From positions 1 through 19,126 of the forward strand of contig DAOWNK010000021.1 in assembly GCA_030642635.1 (NCBI GenBank): a stretch of 19,126 bases of DNA, written 5' to 3'. Within the stretch, counting starts at the first letter, position 1, and every line of letters starts with the position of its first letter. Positions 14,018-19,126 of this stretch are shown here, one piece after another. A program made the position numbers and the translations under genes. The notes beneath the pieces were generated by a model. That model was not told where the DNA came from and searched no databases. It was given only the letters and a program-made list of their open reading frames with translations. Source of the DNA: Pirellulales bacterium (lineage in GTDB: Bacteria > Planctomycetota > Planctomycetia > Pirellulales > Thermoguttaceae).

Positions 14018-15397
14018 ATGGCCCGACCGCGAATACATGCCTCAGAGCTTGCCCGACTGCTAAACTCGGCCGACCAGCCGATCTACGTGCTGGACGACGA
14101 GTTGACGGTAATTTTTGTCAATCGGGCATGTTACAACTGGCTCGGCCCGCCGGGCGCCGAGTTGCTGGGCAGCCGGGCGGCATATCACTCCGAGCCGGAT
14201 GTGACCGGCCCGGAAGCAGTGGCCGCCGCCTTGTGCCCGCCGCCGCAGTCCACCGCCGGAGCGGAAGTCTCGGCAAACGTCTCGTGCGTAGGCGCAGACG
14301 GGCAGGTGCGTCGTCGCCGTGCACGGTTCATTCCACTGGGGACCTGCCCGGAGGATCAGCTTGCGGTGATTGCCGTGCTGGACTCTGTCGATCTGCCAGA
14401 GGACCAGCCCCAGAACGTTCCGTCGTCACACGAGGCCGACTCGATGGAATTGCACGAGCGGATCGAACGGTTTCGTCGGGAGGCGGCCGGGCGCTACCGT
14501 GCCGAGGAGTTGTTGGGCAACTGTTCGGCGATCCGCCTGGCGAAACGTCAAGTAGAACTTGCCGCCGACAGCCGCACCAACGTGCTGCTGGTCGGCCCAC
14601 CGGGCAGCGGACGCCGGCACATCGCCGCGGCCGTACATTACGCCGGCAAGGCCGCCCGGTCCGGATCGCTGACGCCGCTGGACTGCTCGGTGTTAGGGGC
14701 CGAGTTGATCGGCTCCACGATAACAGCATTGGCCGGCGGCAATGTGCTTGGCGATGAGTCTTTTGCCGGTACGCTGCTGCTTAACCATGTCGATCAACTT
14801 TCCGCCGACGTGCAGGCCGAGTTGGTGGCGTATTTGGTAAACCGGCCGTTTCCGTTGCGGTTGATCGCCACCGCCGAGCAGTCGCTCGTTGAGTTGGCAC
14901 ATCAGGGAAAGTATCGCGAGGAGTTGGCCTCTGTGCTTAGCACCATCACGATCGGGTTGCCGCCGCTTGCCGAGCGTCGAGAGGACGTTCCGTTGCTTGC
15001 CCAGCAATGTCTCGAAGAGCTAAACGCCGGCGGTACACGGCAGATCGGCGGCTTTACGCCCGAGGCACTCGACTTGCTTCACGCCTACTCGTGGCCGGGC
15101 AACGTCGATGAATTGTCACAAACAGTGGCCGAAGCACATCGGCGCTCGGCCGGTCCGCTGATCGGTGCGGACGACCTGCCGGAGCGAATCCACCTTGCCA
15201 TCGACGCTGCTGCACGTCCTCCACACAAAGAAGAAACGATTGTGTTGGACGAGTTCCTCGGCCAGGTCGAACGAGAGCTGATACGCCGGGCAATGGCACG
15301 TTCGAAGGGCAACAAGGCCAAGGCCGCACGACTGTTAGGCATGACCAGGCCGAGGCTATATCGGCGGCTGGTCCAGTTGGGGTTGGTGGAAGCATAA
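14018..15397 (+). CDS. PAS-AAA+-Fis protein, decayed sigma-54 enhancer-binding type
   Basis: 459 aa built like a bacterial enhancer-binding protein: a PAS domain (about 10-125, DQPIYVLDDELTVIFVNR), a linker helix, a central AAA+ domain (about 163-395), and a Fis helix-turn-helix at the end (NKAKAARLLGMTRPRLYRRL, about 432-451). The ATPase signatures are lost. Walker A is GPPGSGRR (193-200) with Arg for the essential Lys; Walker B is GTLLLNHVDQL with Asn256-His257 for Asp-Glu; the GAFTGA loop that contacts sigma-54 is absent between 222 and 250; sensor II is WPGNVDEL with Asp364 for Arg. It probably cannot hydrolyse ATP or remodel sigma-54 holoenzyme, so it may act as a plain DNA-binding repressor or activator controlled by PAS. 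No Shine-Dalgarno is seen. The stop TAA is the first part of the element at 15395-15480. Confidence 0.9.
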   Translation: MARPRIHASELARLLNSADQPIYVLDDELTVIFVNRACYNWLGPPGAELLGSRAAYHSEPDVTGPEAVAAALCPPPQSTAGAEVSANVSCVGADGQVRRRRARFIPLGTCPEDQLAVIAVLDSVDLPEDQPQNVPSSHEADSMELHERIERFRREAAGRYRAEELLGNCSAIRLAKRQVELAADSRTNVLLVGPPGSGRRHIAAAVHYAGKAARSGSLTPLDCSVLGAELIGSTITALAGGNVLGDESFAGTLLLNHVDQLSADVQAELVAYLVNRPFPLRLIATAEQSLVELAHQGKYREELASVLSTITIGLPPLAERREDVPLLAQQCLEELNAGGTRQIGGFTPEALDLLHAYSWPGNVDELSQTVAEAHRRSAGPLIGADDLPERIHLAIDAAARPPHKEETIVLDEFLGQVERELIRRAMARSKGNKAKAARLLGMTRPRLYRRLVQLGLVEA

Positions 15398-15484
15398 AGC
15401 CGCGACCGTTGGTTGCGCCCAGCGGTTTGGAAAAAATCGCGTGGTTGTTCGTTAAACCGCGACCACCGGTCGCGGCTTTATTTT
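15395..15484 (+). repeat. REP-like inverted pair (TAAAGCC type) that may also terminate transcription
   Basis: TAAAGCCGCGACCG (15395-15408) and CGGTCGCGGCTTTA (15467-15480) are perfect 14-bp inverted repeats. The right unit is itself a hairpin (CCGCGACC-ACC-GGTCGCGG, 15458-15476) and is followed by TTTT. The first three bases are the stop codon of the regulator gene. A similar short sequence (TAACACCGCGACCGTTACTT) sits at the nagA stop at 17243. Confidence 0.8.
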
Positions 15485-15489
15485 CCCCA

Positions 15490-15516
15490 TTTAGCCGGCG
15501 AACTTGTCCGCCGTGC
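15490..15516 (+). repeat. Single REP-like unit (TTTAGCC head)
   Basis: TTTAGCC is followed by the imperfect hairpin GGCG-a-AC-tt-GT-c-CGCC and GTGC. It belongs to the same unit family as 4188-4215, 6395-6482 and 8310-8335. The remaining gap to the next gene (15517-15633) holds only that gene's ribosome-binding site. Confidence 0.7.
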
Positions 15517-15633
15517 AAAGCTACCTCAAAATCAGCCTAATCCTCTCGGCCGTTGCAGACCGAATGACAGAATAGGTGTTGTTATACGACATCCCTCCGG
15601 GGGGACACTACGGATCGAACAGGAGACTTACAA

Positions 15634-16038
15634 ATGACAAGGCTTTCGATTATACTCTTCGTGTTGTTGATGTTGGCTGCGATACCGGTGATGGCGGACA
15701 AACCGACCAAGGATAATCTCGATGTAAAAGAGAGCATCTCGTCTGGCGAGGTGACGCCCACACCGGAAATGTGGTTTTACGAGCAATACCAACAGCAGTA
15801 CGACGACCCGAAGACGGCGGTCCGTCAGAAATCTGAATTTCGATCTGTCCAGCGTCAGCAGCGTTTGGCTGCCATGCGATGGTTCGGTTTTTCGAACGCC
15901 CGTCCTCATTGCGCCGTCGATCCGATAGACGGCGACTGGTCGCCTGGGTGGAAGTCGAACAACATGTTCTACCCGTCGCAATGGAGCGGCATCGGCCGGC
16001 CATGGGTGGTGGTTCAACCCGGCCGCCCTGGCATGTAA
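15634..16038 (+). CDS. Small exported protein of unknown function, planctomycete type
   Basis: 134 aa. A signal peptide (MTRLSIILFVLLMLAAIPVM, cleavage near VMA/DKP) is followed by a basic, aromatic mature domain: TPEMWFYEQYQQQYDDPK, a helix-like stretch AVRQKSEFRSVQRQQRLA, then MRWFGFSNARPHCAVDP and a Trp/Pro/Gly-rich end (GDWSPGW, WSGIGRPW). AGGAG lies about 8 nt before the ATG, so the start is firm. I recognise the MWFYEQY...WFGFSN pattern from planctomycete hypothetical proteins but know no function. It contains a single Cys in the mature part. A REP-like pair follows 12 bp after the stop. Confidence 0.78.
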   Translation: MTRLSIILFVLLMLAAIPVMADKPTKDNLDVKESISSGEVTPTPEMWFYEQYQQQYDDPKTAVRQKSEFRSVQRQQRLAAMRWFGFSNARPHCAVDPIDGDWSPGWKSNNMFYPSQWSGIGRPWVVVQPGRPGM

Positions 16039-16049
16039 CATAAAGTTTT

Positions 16050-16122
16050 GTAGGGTGCGTGAAACGCACCAATTCCTATACCATCGCATCAAATTAGTTT
16101 TGGTGCGTTTCACGCACCCTAC
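16050..16122. repeat. Perfect REP/BIME-like inverted pair, GTAGG type
   Basis: Two exact 22-bp arms (16050-16071 and 16101-16122) face each other across 29 bp. Each begins GTAGGGTGCG at its outer end and folds as GGTGCGT-gaa-ACGCACC. The GTAG head next to a hairpin is the textbook REP design. It occupies nearly all the space between the small exported protein gene and nagA, ending 7 bp before the nagA ATG. Confidence 0.92.
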
Positions 16123-16129
16123 CGCAGCA

Positions 16130-17245
16130 ATGCAACTGATCGCTCGACGCTACGATACCGGTCTGCCGGTACGTGTGGAAATCGCCGGGGAAAGACTCGC
16201 CGGCATAACTCCATGCGCCGACCAACCGGCCGAGCGTCCGCCTTGGATCGCACCGGGGCTGATCGACTTGCAGATGAACGGCTACGGCGGTCAGTGGTTC
16301 TGCGACCGCGAGTTGACTCCCGAGAAGGTCGCTCGGGTTGTTCACGCCATGGACGCCTTCGGTGTCGCGCAATTTTGTCCGACGGTCATCACGGAAAGTT
16401 TTGACGTGCTGGCCCACGCCATGCGCACGATCGTTGCAACGTGCGACCAGTCGCCTGAGACTGCCCGGCGGATTGTCGGTATTCATCTGGAAGAGCCGTA
16501 CATCTCGCCCAAGGACGGCACTCGCGGCGCACATCCGCTCCAACACTGCCGAAAGCCGGACTGGAACGAGTTCCAGCGGCTCCAGGAGGCCGCCGACGGT
16601 CGGATTCGCATCCTGACGATGGCCGTTGAATTCGACGAGTCGCCGGAGTTCATCCGGCACGTTGCCGACAGCGGCGTGGTGGTAAGCATCGGGCATACCT
16701 CGGCCGAGCCGGACCAGATTCGTGCAGCCGTCGACGCCGGCGCACGGATGAGCACACACCTCGGCAACGGCTCTGCGGCGACGCTTCACCGACATCGCAA
16801 TTACCTTTGGCCGCAGCTTGCCGATGATCGACTGACGGCCGGGCTGATCGTTGACGGCCATCACCTGCCGGCGGAGGCGGTTAAGACGTTCGTGCGTGCC
16901 AAGACGCCCGAGCGGTGTATACTGGTAAGCGACTTATCGGGTATGGCCGGCCTGCCGCCGGGGCGATACGACAACAAACTCTGCGAGTCGGAAATACTGC
17001 CCGACGGCCGACTGGTGGTTGCCGGGCAACGGGAAACTATGGCCGGGGCGTCGCTGCCTATCGGCACCGGCGTTGCCAACGTAATGCGGTTTGCCGGCGT
17101 TACGCTCCGGCAGGCCGTGGCCATGGCGGTCGATAATCCGGCAAAGCTGCTTAAGCTCAAACTCGGTGGTATCCAGCCGGGCGAGCCTGTCGTGCTGTTC
17201 GATCTGGACGAGCAATTTGAAGTACGCACACTGCTGCTTTCATAA
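16130..17245 (+). CDS. nagA: N-acetylglucosamine-6-phosphate deacetylase
   Basis: 371 aa, amidohydrolase superfamily. NagA converts GlcNAc-6-phosphate to GlcN-6-phosphate and acetate during recycling of cell-wall and scavenged amino sugars. Visible sites: PGLIDLQMNGYGG (42-54), where Gln and Asn replace the HxH of other amidohydrolases, as is normal for NagA; HLEEPY with the metal Glu (121/122); SIGHTSAE with H189; STHLGNGS with H210; DGHHLP (242-247); catalytic Asp268 in ILVSDLSG. The ATG at 16130 is chosen because the frame upstream, open to 16055, is repeat sequence; no Shine-Dalgarno is present. The product feeds the hexosamine pool that supplies UDP-GlcNAc for the lpx enzymes in this window. 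It converges on the next gene with an 11-bp gap. Confidence 0.92.
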   Translation: MQLIARRYDTGLPVRVEIAGERLAGITPCADQPAERPPWIAPGLIDLQMNGYGGQWFCDRELTPEKVARVVHAMDAFGVAQFCPTVITESFDVLAHAMRTIVATCDQSPETARRIVGIHLEEPYISPKDGTRGAHPLQHCRKPDWNEFQRLQEAADGRIRILTMAVEFDESPEFIRHVADSGVVVSIGHTSAEPDQIRAAVDAGARMSTHLGNGSAATLHRHRNYLWPQLADDRLTAGLIVDGHHLPAEAVKTFVRAKTPERCILVSDLSGMAGLPPGRYDNKLCESEILPDGRLVVAGQRETMAGASLPIGTGVANVMRFAGVTLRQAVAMAVDNPAKLLKLKLGGIQPGEPVVLFDLDEQFEVRTLLLS

Positions 17246-17256
17246 CACCGCGACCG

Positions 17257-18036
17257 TTACTTGTATCCCGGCAATGCAAGAATCCGTTTTCGGATCGCCT
17301 TTTGTTGACGTTGGAAACGCTCATCGTCAACCGAGCCATACGTTACGACGAACTCTTCCCAGGTGATTCCTTCTTTCAGATCGCTCACATCCGGCAGAAA
17401 ATTCTTTACGGCAAAAGACGTTGCAAGTGTTTTCAGTCGGATTTTTGCATCTCGCACACCGACGGCGAACCTAACGCCGGCCAGGTCGGCGGCCAGGTCG
17501 GCGAAACTGAACCCTGTGCCGCCGTGCGAGTCGTTTAATTCCTTCATCAGACCGACAGACTCGGCGGCATGCGGACTTACCACAACCGTCAACGCAGCCG
17601 AAACAGCAAAGTGCTTGGCCAGGTCGCGGCGGCGGTGCATGGTCGGCGAGCCGAGCACTTCCAATCGTGCGATACGCTGCCTGTCGGATTCCACCTGCCG
17701 GCACAGATTTCTCGTCAACAGATTGGCCCTCAGTACGGTCGAATCATCCAGGCCGATCCCCAGGCCCAGCAGAAACGCCTTGGCGGACAGTTCGGTTGGA
17801 AGATTACAGACAGCGGCGGCGGCACGGCGAACGTACAACTCGGTCAGCCGATCTCCGCACACCGGCTCAGCGGCAAGGCGATTCTGACAGGCCGACTCGA
17901 CAATCGCCAGCACCACCGACTGCGTGGCCGAAATTACAGGCTTGGCGCCATCGTCGGCGCCTTGGATCGGTGTGGAGTACAGACAATACACCGAGAAAAG
18001 CAACGACGGAAAGAAAAGTAGGTTATGCTTCAGCAT
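17257..18036 (-). CDS. Exported protein of unknown function
   Basis: 259 aa from the ATG at 18036. The N-terminus MLKHNLLFFPSLLFSVYCLY is a plausible signal peptide with cleavage near PIQG/ADD. The mature part is mostly helical. It has a Cys-containing N-terminal half (CQNRL, VCGDRL, VCNLP, NLCRQ) and a segment GSPTMHRRRDLAKHFAVSAAL that looks conserved, followed by SPHAAESVGLMKEL and GGTGFSFADLAADLAGVRFA. I recall similar planctomycete hypothetical proteins but no named family. The HRRRDLAKHF, HAAE and DSHGG stretches could be metal sites, but that is speculation. The start codon lies within a REP-like element and has no Shine-Dalgarno; the frame continues open upstream, but there it is only the antisense shadow of the response regulator gene. 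Confidence 0.7.
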   Translation of the reverse strand: MLKHNLLFFPSLLFSVYCLYSTPIQGADDGAKPVISATQSVVLAIVESACQNRLAAEPVCGDRLTELYVRRAAAAVCNLPTELSAKAFLLGLGIGLDDSTVLRANLLTRNLCRQVESDRQRIARLEVLGSPTMHRRRDLAKHFAVSAALTVVVSPHAAESVGLMKELNDSHGGTGFSFADLAADLAGVRFAVGVRDAKIRLKTLATSFAVKNFLPDVSDLKEGITWEEFVVTYGSVDDERFQRQQKAIRKRILALPGYK

Positions 18037-18093
18037 ATCATGATCCAAAGATATGGCCGACACCACAATACGATATGCTGAAGCATAACCTAC
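18018..18093. repeat. REP/BIME-like inverted pair, GTAGG type, overlapping a gene start
   Basis: Exact 22-bp arms (18018-18039 and 18072-18093) begin GTAGGTTATG at their outer ends, contain ATGCT-tc-AGCAT and are separated by 32 bp. The plan matches 16050-16122 although the hairpin sequence is different. The left arm contains the start codon of the minus-strand exported protein gene, and the right arm ends 5 bp from the response regulator stop. Confidence 0.9.
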
Positions 18094-18098
18094 CGAAC

Positions 18099-18737
18099 TC
18101 AAACAAGCTCTTTCCTGACTGCCCAAACGGCGGCTTGGGTGCGGTCTGAAACCCCAACCTTGCGCAGTATGTGTTGGACGTGCTCCTTGACTGTCTCGTA
18201 GCTGATACCCAGCGCCAGGGCGATCTCTTTGTTCGTCAGACCGTAGGCCAACTGTCGCAGCACCTCGCTCTCGCGTTGGGTCAGCGGCACTTCGATGTCT
18301 GCCGCCAACCGCGGTGTGGCCAACGCACCGGTTACCCGGCGCAACTCGTCGCGGGTCCAGGCGTTTTCGCCGGCCGCGGCCGTACGAACCGCGTCGATAA
18401 GCTTCTCTCGTGTGCAACTTTTCAGCAGGTAACCGTTGGCGCCCAGTGCAACGGCTCGGGCAATGTAAGTGGGGTTGTCGAACGTCGAGAGCATCAGGAT
18501 CGGCATATCCGGCTTGTCCAGCTTGATGCGCCCCAGCGCAGTCAGCCCGTCGCCTTCGGGCATGCGGATATCGAGCAATGCGACGTCCGGATCGTTTTCC
18601 AACGCATACTTAACGGCCGCCGAACCGGTGGCCACTGCGGCGACGATCTCCACTTCAGTCCTGGCAAACATACTCTTTAACCCACTGCGGACGACCTCGT
18701 GGTCGTCAGCAACTAACAGCTTGATTTTATCACTCAT
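18099..18737 (-). CDS. NarL/LuxR-family response regulator
   Basis: 212 aa. A receiver domain (1-120) with the acidic pair D11-D12 (LLVADDHE), phosphoacceptor D56 (ALLDIRMP), Ser84-Thr85 (LMLSTFD) and K106 (YLLKSCT) is complete and should be phosphorylated. The C-terminal LuxR-type helix-turn-helix (about 150-205) reads LTQRESEVLRQLAYGLTNKE and ALGISYETVKEHVQHILRKV. AAGGAG 9 nt before the ATG fixes the start. It is an orphan in this window: no histidine kinase is adjacent on its strand. About 80 bp upstream is a strongly structured region that may be a regulatory leader or carry binding sites, such as the NarL-like heptamer TACCCCT. Confidence 0.95.
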   Translation of the reverse strand: MSDKIKLLVADDHEVVRSGLKSMFARTEVEIVAAVATGSAAVKYALENDPDVALLDIRMPEGDGLTALGRIKLDKPDMPILMLSTFDNPTYIARAVALGANGYLLKSCTREKLIDAVRTAAAGENAWTRDELRRVTGALATPRLAADIEVPLTQRESEVLRQLAYGLTNKEIALALGISYETVKEHVQHILRKVGVSDRTQAAVWAVRKELV

Positions 18738-18815
18738 TCGATCAACTCCTTAAGTTCCTTTCATAACGTGACAACAGATAAAATCCCATGGCGGGCCGAA
18801 TCCACACAACATCCT

Positions 18816-18917
18816 ACAGGGGGTTTCGCTACTCCCCGCTGGTTGCCCCCCTAGATAACCAGCATACTCTACTACCATTAGTATAGCAGAGTTCCCATAG
18901 AGGGGTAGCCCACCTGT
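18816..18917 (-). ncRNA. Possible structured leader RNA of the response regulator gene
   Basis: Three nested stems form a three-way junction. The closing stem pairs ACAGG (18816-18820) with CCTGT (18913-18917) and GGG with CCC. A second stem pairs GCTAC-t-CCC (18828-18836) with GGGGTAGC (18902-18909). Two hairpins lie inside: GCTGGTT/AACCAGC (18838-18863) and ACTCT...CTA/TAG...AGAGT (18866-18892). On the minus strand this would be an mRNA leader 80-180 nt before the start codon. It matches no riboswitch class I know. It could instead be a repeat element or protein-binding DNA. Confidence 0.45.
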
Positions 18918-18924
18918 AAAATTT

Positions 18925-18962
18925 TGGGGGATAGTCAGGGGCTGGGAGCTGGGGATTAGGGA
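18925..18962 (+). other. G-run tract with quadruplex potential
   Basis: Five runs of three or more G (GGGGG, GGGG, GGG, GGGG, GGG) lie within 38 bases of the plus strand between the structured leader and the next inverted repeat. They are regularly spaced, as in a diverged short tandem repeat. Confidence 0.4.
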
Positions 18963-18963
18963 C

Positions 18964-19121
18964 AATACCGTTAAATTAAGGGGCAGAATTGGCATCAACA
19001 CAGTGGTGCCGGCGTCCCGCCGGTGGTGCATAAGTATAGGCATTACTTCGAGTTACGTCATACCGGCGAGACGCCGGCGCCACTTGATTTTTATTGATAT
19101 CATTACTAATTCAACGGTATT
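18964..19121. repeat. Long inverted-repeat element, MITE-like, at the window end
   Basis: Outer arms AATACCGTTAAATTAA (18964-18979) and CTAATTCAACGGTATT (19106-19121) match at 14 of 16 positions. Inner arms at 19002-19024 and 19062-19084 (AGTGGTGCCGGCGTCCCGCC on the left) match at 21 of 23 positions. The whole could fold into one long hairpin. There is no coding sequence inside. It could be a non-autonomous transposable element, a REP-like pair, or the edge of a larger element beyond the window. Confidence 0.6.
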
Positions 19122-19126
19122 ACCCC

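Noticed and set aside
13918..14757. 279-codon frame overlapping the regulator
   Set aside because: It is a high-GC, Arg/Gly-rich shadow of the PAS-AAA+-Fis gene.
16055..16129. N-terminal extension of NagA
   Set aside because: It is encoded by the inverted repeat and is not similar to NagA N-termini.
18037..18417. N-terminal extension of the exported protein frame
   Set aside because: It is antisense shadow of the response regulator gene plus repeat sequence; the signal peptide begins at 18036.
18750..19043. 97-codon minus-strand open frame
   Set aside because: It crosses the structured region and the inverted repeat, with no family pattern and no ribosome-binding site.

Overview
The window looks like a chromosomal piece of a planctomycete (Planctomycetota, probably a Pirellulales-type lineage), possibly a draft or metagenome contig. 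Reasons: GC-rich coding DNA with frequent GTG/TTG starts; a PEP-CTERM surface protein; a Hanks-type Ser/Thr kinase beside an FHA-containing histidine kinase; a lipid A gene run (Skp/OmpH, LpxC, LpxA, Gfo/Idh oxidoreductase); and two small exported Tyr/Trp/Arg-rich proteins of a kind I associate with planctomycetes. The assignment rests on gene content only. I see no rRNA, tRNA, CRISPR array, intact transposase or phage gene.

Layout. Minus strand, about 1-6254: the N-terminus of a probable nucleotidyltransferase cut by the window edge, a long repeat-rich PEP-CTERM protein, a Ser/Thr kinase, a soluble FHA-GAF histidine kinase and a stand-alone receiver protein. Receiver and histidine kinase overlap. 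The kinase, the FHA domain and the receiver suggest a phosphothreonine-to-histidine signalling relay. Plus strand, about 6770-11472: Skp/OmpH chaperone overlapping lpxC, then lpxA, a Gfo/Idh oxidoreductase (GnnA-like by position) and a double-GNAT protein. A metallophosphatase (minus strand) converges on the GNAT gene and overlaps it. Next come the wreck of a TrmO/TsaA-type methyltransferase gene, ruvX, a small exported protein, a PAS-AAA+-Fis protein whose ATPase motifs have decayed, a second small exported protein and nagA. The window ends with a minus-strand pair: an exported protein of unknown function and a NarL/LuxR-type response regulator with a strongly structured upstream region.

Two repeat systems dominate the non-coding DNA. 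(1) REP/BIME-like units: a short conserved head (TTTAGCC, GTAGG or TAAAGCC) followed by a hairpin, present singly or as inverted pairs about 30 bp apart. Several units touch stop or start codons. (2) Tracts of period seven at four places. One is a heptamer duplication inside the PEP-CTERM gene that breaks its frame: removing exactly one 7-bp unit joins the signal peptide to the body of the protein. Two others are purine and pyrimidine heptamer tracts in opposite orientation; one pair has added tails to two convergent genes.

Functionally the centre of the window serves the envelope: periplasmic chaperoning of outer-membrane proteins, the first two lipid A steps, possible modification of the sugar nucleotide, and amino-sugar recycling by NagA. 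The flanks hold signalling genes. The strongest leads are the heptamer frameshift, the REP-like family at gene ends, the decayed enhancer-binding protein and the structured leader upstream of the response regulator.
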